Assembly (NCBI GenBank): GCA_963728995.1
Contig: CAVSMD010000001.1
Span: 248,001-312,000, forward strand
Direction: 5' to 3'
Length of the DNA stretch: 64,000 bases
Source of the DNA: FEN-1219 sp963728995
Lineage (GTDB): Bacteria > Pseudomonadota > Gammaproteobacteria > Steroidobacterales > Rariloculaceae
The number at the start of each line of letters is the position of its first letter. Within the stretch, counting starts at the first letter, position 1. Of the stretch, positions 56,403-64,000 are shown piece after piece. The notes beneath the pieces were generated by a model. The model was not told the origin of the DNA, made no database searches, and saw only the letters and a program-made list of their open reading frames with translations. Position numbers and translations under genes: made by a program.

Positions 56403-57257
56403 TTACTCCGCGACAGGCGCGCGCGGCGGCGCCGTGCTGCAAGGCGTGGGATTCCACTTCGCCGCGTCGGGCTCGCGTTTGAACTGCGACGACGTGATGA
56501 AATCGCCCGCTAGATAGGCGGGGTCGTGCACGACCGTGAGCACCGTCAGGTAATCGTTGCCGACCGCGGAGAACCGCGAGAAGTACTCGGTCAAGAGGGC
56601 GTTTTCGCTGTACGGAATGCCGTTCTTGCGCAGATACCCCGCGCGCAGATTGGTCGTGACGACTTTGAGCGCGCCCTTCGGCGGGGCGCCCGCTTGCGTC
56701 GGCACCGCGGCGCCGGCCGCGATCGCCGCGAGCGGATTGAAGCCGCCGAGCGGGTGCGTCCACTCGGCCGTCGAGAATCCCTGCCAGGAGCGCTCGGCGC
56801 TCGCCGGCGCATTCGGCGCGGCATTCGCCGCGAAATGGAACAGGCGCGTCTGCTGACCCGCGTCGGTTTCGATCTTGAGCGTCTCGTCGTCCTGCCAGGT
56901 GACGTGCAACCGCAGCGGCATGCGCATCAGCGCCGCGGCCCCGAACGGCCGGCACGCCTCGCCGTTCGCCGCATCGCGCTCCGGATCCCATTCGGCGGCC
57001 ACGCGCCGACCCGCCGGATTCAGCGGCACGCTCGTCGCATCGCCCTTCGGCGCAGTGATCATGCGCCAGGCCCAGTCTTCCGTGACCAACGCCACCCAGT
57101 AGCCCGTGAGATCGACCTGTGCCGACTCGCGCGGCGATTTCGGCGGGGCGGGCGGCCTGCCCGGGGGGCCGGGCTGCGCGAGCGCGACGCCGCCGACGCA
57201 GGTCAGCGCGAGCACCGCGGCCGCGCGCGGCCAGACTCTCGACATCGTCGCGTGCAT
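56403..57257 (-). CDS. Divergent GDTLV-family secreted protein
   Basis: A 284-residue protein with a signal peptide (ending GGVALAQP), DLTGYWVALVTEDWAWRM, TAPKGDATSVPLNPAGRRV and the conserved Cys in GEACRPFGAAALM. The GDTLV signature is degenerate (QGFSTAEWTHPLGG), but the following LRAGYLRKNGIPYSENALLT and YLTVLTVVHDPAYLAGDF align well with the fusion protein next door. The ATG at 57257 overlaps the DUF6152 stop by one base, and the stop is four bases from the fusion gene start. Confidence 0.84.
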   Translation of the reverse strand: MHATMSRVWPRAAAVLALTCVGGVALAQPGPPGRPPAPPKSPRESAQVDLTGYWVALVTEDWAWRMITAPKGDATSVPLNPAGRRVAAEWDPERDAANGEACRPFGAAALMRMPLRLHVTWQDDETLKIETDAGQQTRLFHFAANAAPNAPASAERSWQGFSTAEWTHPLGGFNPLAAIAAGAAVPTQAGAPPKGALKVVTTNLRAGYLRKNGIPYSENALLTEYFSRFSAVGNDYLTVLTVVHDPAYLAGDFITSSQFKREPDAAKWNPTPCSTAPPRAPVAE

Positions 57258-57658
57258 CAGTTGACGACCTCGCCCGGCGCCGTGCCCCAGCCGAAGCCGT
57301 CCGTGGTGCGCTTGATCGAGAGCATCCTGATGCGGTGCTCGGCCGGATCGCGACCCGGGTTGCCCGTGACGATCACGGGATCGCCGGGCCGCAACGACTG
57401 CGCGTTGATACCGCCGGCGCCGAGCTGCGTCGCGCCCTGCCACTCGACGGCCCAGCGCGTCATTGCGCCGGACTCGTCCGGCGCGAGCACGTGCAGGATC
57501 GAATGCGGGTTTCTGAACAGGAGCTGCACGACCTCGCCCTTGATCTCGATCTTTTGGTCGGCGCGGTAGATCGCCGAGAACGAGTGATGAGCGCCGGCCG
57601 GCGCCGTGAGCGCCGTCGCCGCCAGGGCCAAGACTATCGGGAGCCATCTCGATTTCAT
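57257..57658 (-). CDS. DUF6152 secreted protein
   Basis: A 133-residue protein with a signal peptide ending TAPAGA directly before His24-His25. The mature domain begins HHSFSAIYRADQKIEIKGEV, with the second conserved His (52) in LLFRNPHSILHVL. It is the second gene of the cluster, 19 bases after the MBL gene and overlapping the next gene by one base. Function unknown; the exposed His pair suggests metal binding. Confidence 0.9.
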   Translation of the reverse strand: MKSRWLPIVLALAATALTAPAGAHHSFSAIYRADQKIEIKGEVVQLLFRNPHSILHVLAPDESGAMTRWAVEWQGATQLGAGGINAQSLRPGDPVIVTGNPGRDPAEHRIRMLSIKRTTDGFGWGTAPGEVVN

Positions 57659-57677
57659 GGTTCTGTACTCCGTGTGC

Positions 57678-58701
57678 TTATTCGGCGTCGGCGCGTCTGG
57701 CGATGTCTGCCTGCGTGCATTCCGACACCACCTTCCAGAAACGCAAGTAAGTCTCCGTGCCCATGACGAACGGATGCGGCTCGCCGGGGCGACGCGCCGC
57801 GAGCGCAGCGAGTCGCGCCGGGGTCTCGTCGAACAGCGGATGGTTCTGCACTTCGACGTCCACACCCATGCGCCCGGCCACGTCGACGTAGTGCGCGATC
57901 GAGTCGACGTACTGCCGCAGGCCCGGCGTCTTTACGAAGCCCGCTGCGAGCACGGTTCCGCCGAACAGGCCCGCGACGTGACGCGTGCCATGGTCCTGCA
58001 CGGGAAAGATGAACGCGAGCGCGCCCGGCGTGTGGCCCGGGACCGCGACCGCGGTGATGCGCGTGTCGCCGACGGTCAGGACCTCGCCGTCGGCGAGCGC
58101 CATGTCGCGCGCCGGCGGAGGCGCGTTGGCGCCGTTGCCGCCCGGTGCGGGGCTTTGCGCGCTCGCGGCCATCGTTTGCCAGTCCGCCGCCGTCGAGACG
58201 ACGTGCGCGCCGTAACGCTGTCTGGAAATAGGCGGCGCCGCCGTAGTGATCGCTGTGGCCGTGACCGAGCAGCACGAACTTCACGTTTGCGGGGTCGAGC
58301 CCGACCTCGCGGAGCGCCGGCACGACGACGGTCTCGGCCTCCCCGGGATAGCCCGAGTCGATCAACACGATGCCCGCCGACGTGGTGAGCGCGTGGACCA
58401 CGGTCTCGGAGTTGCCGAGCGCGTAGAGATTGTCGAACAGCTGCACGGGCTTCAAAACGGGAGCGGCCCGGGCGTTGGGCCGCGCGTTACCCGGCACGCA
58501 GAAGAAATCGAACGGCGCGCGCGCGTCGGTTTGGGCGAGCTCGCGGGCGCGTGCGACATGGGCCGCGGCCTCGGGCGAGTCGGTCGGCGGCTGGCCGCCC
58601 GCCTGCTGTGCACCGACGCCGTAGGGCGAAGCGCACGCGAGCAGGCCAATCGCCAAGCTCAATCCCGGCCCCTTCGACACGCGAGCGGCTCGCTTCGGCA
58701 T
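57678..58701 (-). CDS. Secreted MBL-fold hydrolase, first gene of the cluster (frame break)
   Basis: About 340 residues. ATG at 58701; the N-terminus holds a signal or lipoprotein-like segment (LSLAIGLLACASPYGVGAQQ). The MBL domain shows VLIDSGYPGEAETVVVPAL, the metal motif LLGHGHSDHYGGAAYFQT, VAVPGHTPGALAFIFPVQ and a Gly-rich loop. The GHGHSDH layout is like subclass B3-type enzymes. The frame shifts near 58215. A strong promoter with an inverted repeat lies 52 bases upstream of the ATG. Confidence 0.86.
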
Positions 58702-58752
58702 GGTTCGGATCGTAGCCACGGGACCCCCCACCGCGCGGCGCGGCGTCGTCAG

Positions 58753-58782
58753 ACAATATTCCCCAGTAGTGGGAATTGTCAA
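58753..58782 (-). promoter_or_regulatory. Strong sigma70 promoter with operator in the spacer
   Basis: On the minus strand TTGACA (58777-58782) and TATTGT (58753-58758) are exactly 18 bases apart. The spacer contains the inverted repeat TTCCC...GGGAA (58759-58775), so a repressor bound here would block RNA polymerase. It lies between the TetR gene and the seven-gene cluster, and should drive that cluster. Confidence 0.78.
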
Positions 58783-58811
58783 GCACGTTCCGGCGCGACC
58801 GGCCGCTTCCT

Positions 58812-59531
58812 TCAGCGCTTGCGTAGGCCGTCGACGACGTAGTCGCGGATGAACTGCTCGTACTCGCGGGCGACGGCTTCGGCGTCGTAATCCTTCCCGA
58901 ACGCCACCTTCAGAATCGGCGCCCCCATGACGAAGAACTCGCACATTCCGATCATCGCGATGTACAGGAATGCCCCGTCGACGGACTTCGTCTCGCCTTC
59001 ACGAGCAGCGGCGCGCGTCGTCCCGCGCAGCGCCGCCACGGCGACCGAGGTGAGGGACTCGAAGAACGCTTTCGCTTCGGGCTCCTCCGACACGAAGATC
59101 TCGTCGATCATCAGCCGATGGAAGTACGGATGCTCGAGCTGAAAGCGCAGCAACGCGACCGCGTTCGCGCGAATCTGCGCCTCGGGGTCCGCGGGAGCGG
59201 CTTGGCCGGCCGCTTCGAGCCCGCATTGCAACTCGGTGAAGAGATGCCGCGCGGCAGCAAGGAGCAAGCTCGAGCGGTTCTTGAAGTAATAGCGGATCAG
59301 GGAGCGGTCCACGCCGGCGTGCTCGGCGACGCGTAGCAGCGTCACGTCACGCGGCGCGAACTCGCGCAGCAGCTCGCAGACCTCCAGCACGATCGTATCC
59401 GAGCCGACGCGTTTGCTGCCTTGCGCCTGCGGGCGCCCGGGTTTGCGCCGCGCGCGCTTGTTGCGCTGCGGCTTGGAAAGGGACTGGCGGGGCAATGAAA
59501 GGCCTCGGTCGTGCACGAAAACCGGCCACAC
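58812..59531 (-). CDS. TetR/AcrR family transcriptional regulator
   Basis: About 230 residues. A basic N-terminus precedes the helix-turn-helix VTLLRVAEHAGVDRSLIRYYF (quoted in part), then a ligand-binding helical domain with ALLRFQLEHPYFHRLMIDEI. The exact start is uncertain: the longest frame begins with GTG at 59531, but other GTG/TTG codons lie shortly downstream. It is upstream of, and co-directional with, the MBL/DUF6152/GDTLV cluster and divergent from TonB receptor 2, so it is the natural candidate for controlling both. Confidence 0.88.
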   Translation of the reverse strand: MWPVFVHDRGLSLPRQSLSKPQRNKRARRKPGRPQAQGSKRVGSDTIVLEVCELLREFAPRDVTLLRVAEHAGVDRSLIRYYFKNRSSLLLAAARHLFTELQCGLEAAGQAAPADPEAQIRANAVALLRFQLEHPYFHRLMIDEIFVSEEPEAKAFFESLTSVAVAALRGTTRAAAREGETKSVDGAFLYIAMIGMCEFFVMGAPILKVAFGKDYDAEAVAREYEQFIRDYVVDGLRKR

Positions 59532-59638
59532 TTTAACTCATCGCTAGCGGCGGCGGCTCGTCTTGGATCCAGCGACGGCCGGTGATGCTCGAGCTCGGAA
59601 TCGAGCTCCTCACGGCGCTGGAGCGCGAATCGATGTGA

Positions 59639-59668
59639 TTGCTGTTCCCGGCAGAGCGGTGCTATAAA
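59639..59668 (+). promoter_or_regulatory. Likely sigma70 promoter of TonB receptor 2
   Basis: TTGCTG (59639-59644) and TATAAA (59663-59668) are 18 bases apart, 46 bases before the receptor start. Immediately downstream, at 59680-59687, lies TGGGAATT, an eight-base match to one arm of the operator at 58758-58777, which may be a TetR half-site. Confidence 0.5.
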
Positions 59669-59713
59669 TTACCTTCGCATGGGAATTAGTGGCCGGCTCT
59701 GCAATCGGCCGCT

Positions 59714-62369
59714 ATGGGGGAAAAGCACAAGCACGGCGCAGCAAAGCGCATGGGGGGGAGTGTGCATAGAATCCAGTTTTCTGGCCGCGCCGCAATTGCG
59801 TGCGGCGCTCTAGTCTCGACGTTGCAGGCGCCGGCGTTTGCCGCCGGAGCCGAAGACGGCGCGCTCGAAGAGATCGTCGTGACGGCAACGCGGCAGAGCA
59901 GCAGCGTCAATCGCGTTGCGCTGGCCGTGACGGCCGAGACCCAGCGGGATCTCGACCAGCGGGGCGTGCAGACCATCGCGGATCTGCAGACGCTGGTGCC
60001 AGGACTCCGGCTGTCCGGCCGCGAAGCATCCGGCAATGCGACCGTGGCCATCCGTGGCATTCGTCAGCAAAGCGCCACGGCTGCGACCACCGGCTTCTAT
60101 CTGGACGAAACCTCGCTGCAGAAGCGTTCCGCGGGCGGCTTTGGCTCGCAGAACGGCACGCCGGTGCCGCCGCTGTTCGATCTGGAGCGCATCGAAGTGC
60201 TGCGGGGACCGCAGGGCACGCTGTTCGGCGGCGGTTCGGAAGGCGGCACGATCCGCTACATCCAGACGGCGCCGAGCCTCACCGACTACTCGTCCTACGG
60301 CCGTGCACAGGTGCTTTCCACGAAGGGTGGCGACTCGGGATACGAGGCGGGCTTCGCGCATCGGTGGACCGATCATCGAGGACAAGCTCGGCTTCCGGGC
60401 CAGCGTGTTCCGCCGCGACACCGGCGGCTACATCGACCTCACCGACTACCGCGACGGCACCGTCTACGACAAAAATTCCAATGGGGGTCAGGTTGCTGCC
60501 GCCCGCGGGGCGCTCACGTGGGCACCCTCCGACACCACCAGGCTGACGGTGTCGTACCTGAAGTCGCGGGACGAGACGGACAATCTGACCAGCTCGTACA
60601 ACCTGTCCGAGCCGGGACAGCTTCAGGTCGGAGCGCTTTGCTTCAATATTCCGTACATCCTGTCCCAGCCGGTGGCAGCGCGCGCGTTTCTGGTTCCGCC
60701 CGCCGTGCTGCCGCCGAACCCGGGCTGCAATGCCGGCACGGGCGCCTACGTGGCTCCGGGTTATACCGTTGGACCCTTCGATCTCGACCGCTTCCAGTCG
60801 CTCGCGTTCGGTCCCACACCCACGCGCACCGACATGGAAATCGCCAGCGCGAACTTCCAGTGGGACATCAACGACAAGCTCGCGCTGACCTACATCGCTT
60901 CGTCGACCTATGACTTGAATCGCGGCCAGAGCCCGCAGAATTTTCCGGCCACCTTGCTCGTCTACCCGGGCACTGCGCAGATCGTCACGCCCGGCGCGCC
61001 GACGGTGCAGGTTCCGACCGGCTCCGGATTCAATCCGAACATCGTCACGGTTCCGAACGGGCTGGGTCTTGGCGCACTGATCGAAACGAATACCACGAAC
61101 AAGCGCCGCGCTACTTCGCACGAGTTCCGCCTGGCGTCCTCGCCGGATGAGCGTGTCAGCTACGTCGTGGGTGCGTATTTCGCCGACACCCACGCCGACG
61201 TCGGGCAGATCGCGGAAACCACGAACGAGGCGTTCCTGGAGCTCTCGGGCATGACGATCGAGCAGCGGTACGGAGTGCCGTTCAACGGGTTCTTCGCCAA
61301 CATCCACGAGTCCGATGAAGACACCGAGACAGCCTTGTTCGGGGACGTCACCGCACGCTTCAGCGACCACTGGCGCGCCAGCGCAGGCATTCGCGTCACG
61401 CGCGTCAAAACCTCGTTCGAGCAATTCAACTACGGCCCGAATGGCGGCACCTCCGATCCCTCGCAGGCGTTGGTCACGGGGGAGATCTCCGAGACCCCGG
61501 TAACGCCCAAGTTGTCGGTGCAATACTTCTTCAATTCCGACGATCTGCTGTATCTCACTGCAGCCAAGGGGTTTCGCGCCGGCGGTGTGAACCAGGTGCT
61601 GACTTCCGCCGCCCAAGGCTCCCTGGCCCAGTACGATCTCACCACCGCGGTGCTGCCGAGGACCTACGGGTCGGATACCGTCTTGAGCTACGAGCTCGGC
61701 GGCAAGGTCCGCCTGCTCGACGGCCGGGCCCAGATCAACACGGCCATCTACGATCTCGAATGGAAAGACGTCCAGACCTTCCTGTTCCTGGGCGATGGCG
61801 CCGTCTTCAACGTTCCGAAGGCGCGCAGCCGTGGCTTCGAGATCGAAGGGGAGTTCCGTCCCATCCCGCTGCTCACGCTCAATGCCGCGCTCAGCAACAC
61901 CAAGGCGGAGTACCGCTCTTCCCTGGTCATTCCCGGCGGACCCGCCACGCGCGGCGGCGACCTGGTCGTTGCGCGAGAAGGGCAGGAGTTTGCCCAGCCG
62001 CCAAGGACGCTGGACCTCGGCGCGCGCTTCGACTTTTCATTCGGCTCCACGCCCGCCTATGCGCGCATCGACTATCTCTGGCAGGACGGCTACGCAACCG
62101 TCGCGCGCAGCAGCGGCGCCTATTCGCCCGACTCGAGCGACGTTCCGGCGCAGAAGAGCATCAACCTGCGCCTCGGGTTCGAGCGCGGGGCATTCGACGT
62201 GAACCTGTTCGCCCTGAACGTGACGGACGAGACGCAAGGGCAGCGCTTCGGAGGTCGGTCGCAGTGCACCAACGCCGACTGCTCCGCCTACAACAGCTAC
62301 ACCTATGGGGCTACCCTGGCAGCGCCGATGCCGCGGCAAATTGGCGTCCAGCTGGCCTACCGGCGCTGA
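59714..62369 (+). CDS. TonB-dependent outer-membrane receptor 2 (one frame break)
   Basis: About 885 residues. A signal peptide (ending APAFAAG) is followed by the plug start LEEIVVTATRQSSSVNRVAL, AIRGIRQQSATAATTGFYLD and DLERIEVLRGPQGTLFGGGS, then a barrel ending QIGVQLAYRR. The frame shifts once near 60368. The receptor type is that of sphingomonad-style siderophore or aromatic/steroid-compound receptors; the ligand is unknown. It is divergent from the TetR gene and followed by a convergent MBL gene. Confidence 0.92.
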
Positions 62370-62431
62370 GGGGCACGGGCAGCGCAATCGAACCGGCGGG
62401 TGCGTCGCGCGAAAGGCGCGGCGGCAGCGCG

Positions 62432-63415
62432 TCAGTAGCGATCCAGATCGTTCGCGATCTCGACGGGACCGCCGTACGTTTTGCGGATCTCGGCGACGTA
62501 GGAATCGATCGAGACGTTCGGCTTCCGGCTCGCGACGAGATGGGTGATCACGACTCGGCCCACCTTGGCGTCGGAAGCCATCTTGCCTACCTGTTCGGGA
62601 GTGAGGTGGTGGGTGCTCAGATGTTCCCTCATCACTTGCGCCACGCTCTTCTGCGCCTCGGTCGCGTTGGCCGGCGGCGGAGCCACGGATCCCGACCCAG
62701 CCACCTGCGCGTCGATGAGCTCGCTCACGAGGATGTCCGCGCCCTTCGCCAACGCGGTGACCGCGTCGCTCGGTCCCGTGTCGCCCGTGTAGACGATCGA
62801 GCGGTCCGGTAGGTCGAAACGGAAAGACAGCGAGTCGAAACGCTTGTCCATGTCGCTGCCGCGCGGGAAGCTGTAGTGCGTGTTCTCGGCGGCGGTTACC
62901 GTGAAGCCGTCGAGGCTCAAATGAGCGCCGTCGCGGATTTCGATGACCTCCACGCCGTTCTCGGGCGGGATGAACTGTTCGCCCGGGATGCCGTAGCCAG
63001 ACACGCCGCCCGGCCGAATGGCGGCCAAAAGCCCGTCCACCGTCTCCTTGATCCCGGGTGGTCCATAGATCTTGAGCTTGCCCTGCGCATTGGTCTGATG
63101 GCGCAGCCCGAGCACAGCGAAGAGGCCACCCGTGTGGTCGAAATGCAGATGGCTGATGAATACACCGCTGAGCGCCTGCAAGGAGAACCCGGCTTTCGCG
63201 AGTTGCTCGGCGGCGCCGTCGCCGGCGTCGACGAGGTAGACCGCGCGATCGACGACGAGCGCGTTGGCCGGCTCGCTGCGCTTGGCGTCGGGAACGGGGC
63301 CTCCATGGGTCCCGAGCGTGATGAACGTATCCATTTGCGCATCGGCCCGATGCGCAAGGGGCAACGACAACGCTGCAGCTGCGAGCGCAGGAAGAATGAC
63401 ACGCCTCATCTGCAT
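62432..63415 (-). CDS. Secreted MBL-fold hydrolase (RNase Z/arylsulfatase-like layout)
   Basis: A 327-residue intact protein with a signal peptide (ending AHRADAQ). Metal motifs are FISHLHFDHTGGLFAV, YTGDTGPSDAV, HLSTHHLTPEQVG and VVITHLVASRKPNV, and all expected His/Asp ligands are present. The layout resembles the AtsA/RNase Z branch of MBL enzymes. ATG at 63415 follows GGGGGGAACAGG. It converges on TonB receptor 2 and may process the compound imported by it. Confidence 0.9.
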   Translation of the reverse strand: MQMRRVILPALAAAALSLPLAHRADAQMDTFITLGTHGGPVPDAKRSEPANALVVDRAVYLVDAGDGAAEQLAKAGFSLQALSGVFISHLHFDHTGGLFAVLGLRHQTNAQGKLKIYGPPGIKETVDGLLAAIRPGGVSGYGIPGEQFIPPENGVEVIEIRDGAHLSLDGFTVTAAENTHYSFPRGSDMDKRFDSLSFRFDLPDRSIVYTGDTGPSDAVTALAKGADILVSELIDAQVAGSGSVAPPPANATEAQKSVAQVMREHLSTHHLTPEQVGKMASDAKVGRVVITHLVASRKPNVSIDSYVAEIRKTYGGPVEIANDLDRY

Positions 63416-63568
63416 ACCTGTTCCCCCCAAGCATTGAAAGCCGCGACCCGACGGCGACCGCAGGTCTCTGCGCCAAGAAGCTTACCGCAAACCAAGCGTT
63501 GCACGAGCGACGGCGCGACGTCCGCGCATCGGCCGCGCGCTTCGACGCGGCCGGTCGATCAGCTCGAG

Positions 63569-64000
63569 TCAGCGGCCACCGAAGCCGAGCTGCTTGCCGA
63601 GCTCCTGATTGCCGAATTCGAGGGTGATCTCGCGCCGCTGGATGCGCCATTCCCCGTTCTGTTTCGCATAGCGATCGGTATAGCGGGAGATACTCAGGAT
63701 GGCAGGCCCGACGTCGCCCTTCTTCACCACCGTCGTCACGTAACAAGTACCGGTGGCCGTGTCCTCGCCGGTGAGGGTGATCTGCGAGTTGCTGATCAGA
63801 TGCCGCATGATGGACGTCGTTTCGCCGTTGGCCGCGGGCTCCGTGCCGAAGCGCTCGTGATCCCGGCGGGCTTGCGCTATCAAAGCCTGCCTACCCTTCA
63901 CGATGGCAGGAGCGCCGGGCGCGACGGCAATCTCGCCGTCTGCGGTGAACAGATCCGCGTACTCCTCGGGGCTGCCCGAGTCGTGCACGATGCCATAGCG
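63569..64000 (-). CDS. SnoaL-like/NTF2-like protein, 5' end beyond the window
   Basis: The visible 143 residues (RYGIVHDSGSPEEYADLFTA onward) match SnoaL-like small domain proteins: EEYADLFTADGEIAVAPG, GRQALIAQARRDHERFG and ISRYTDRYAKQNGEWRIQRR. Such proteins act as cyclases, isomerases or dehydratases in secondary metabolism or catabolism; the active residues cannot be fixed without the missing start. It is cut by the window edge. Confidence 0.85.
   Translation of the reverse strand, partial: RYGIVHDSGSPEEYADLFTADGEIAVAPGAPAIVKGRQALIAQARRDHERFGTEPAANGETTSIMRHLISNSQITLTGEDTATGTCYVTTVVKKGDVGPAILSISRYTDRYAKQNGEWRIQRREITLEFGNQELGKQLGFGGR

Noticed and set aside
1..64000. CRISPR arrays, prophage genes, tRNA or rRNA genes and complete insertion sequences.
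   Set aside because: I saw no regularly spaced repeats, phage structural genes, tRNA-like cloverleafs or transposase frames; only the short repeat at 50888 and the pair at 16926 are repeat-like.

Overview
The window is GC-rich, densely coded bacterial DNA. Proteobacterial markers (end of a ccoI-ccoS cbb3-oxidase maturation cluster, asd, uppP, mtfA, a YebC/PmpR regulator, TonB-dependent receptors) suggest a gammaproteobacterium, possibly Steroidobacterales-like. It also carries many secreted proteins of families common in soil Acidobacteria and Planctomycetes (DUF1592/DUF1552, DUF6152, TIGR03435). The taxon is an inference. About 25 reading-frame breaks split otherwise well-conserved genes, and family motifs continue on both sides of each break, so the sequence looks like an indel-prone long-read assembly rather than a decaying genome.

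Layout. 1-2719: ccoI (5' cut by the window edge), ccoS and a TauE/DsbD-like membrane protein. 2724-8125: secreted ankyrin protein divergent from a DUF1592 c-type cytochrome and a Tat-exported DUF1552 protein. 8280-18087: DUF6491-like protein, large TonB receptor, PepSY membrane protein, MtfA peptidase, dienelactone hydrolase, a DUF6152 fusion protein and asd. 18394-33931: mixed enzymes and transporters, including a lipoprotein, FHA protein, SMP-30-like protein, lytic transglycosylase, YebC, two K+ channels, UppP, a GMC oxidoreductase with its small subunit, a NupG-like permease with a TIM-barrel protein, and a GNAT. 34100-40402: a second DUF1592-DUF1552 pair followed by a metallo-beta-lactamase (MBL) fold protein and another secreted ankyrin protein. 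40466-42908: a patch of less GC-rich genes without frame breaks. 43015-50847: secreted hydrolases, DUF481, DUF3500, an NHL-repeat protein, an MFS carrier and a TIGR03435 protein. 50888-51602: a palindromic repeat element and a MazEF-like toxin-antitoxin pair with a tandem-palindrome operator. 51822-63415: a seven-gene minus-strand cluster, a TetR regulator, a divergent TonB receptor and another MBL protein. A partial SnoaL-like gene ends the window.

The most interesting content is a recurring set of secreted proteins. Seven proteins share an unnamed domain with a G-x-W/F-E/D-G-D-T-L-V signature (called GDTLV here). Four DUF6152 domains all have a predicted mature N-terminus of His-His and a second conserved Asn-Pro-His 27-28 residues later. 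Every DUF6152 domain is fused to, or next to, a GDTLV protein. In the cluster 51822-58701 these two families alternate with MBL-fold enzymes behind one strong promoter with an inverted repeat in its spacer, and one gene fuses a GDTLV domain to an MBL domain. This looks like a TetR-controlled periplasmic system, possibly metal-dependent and catabolic, served by a TonB receptor. A second recurring set is DUF1592 + DUF1552 + secreted ankyrin protein, found twice.
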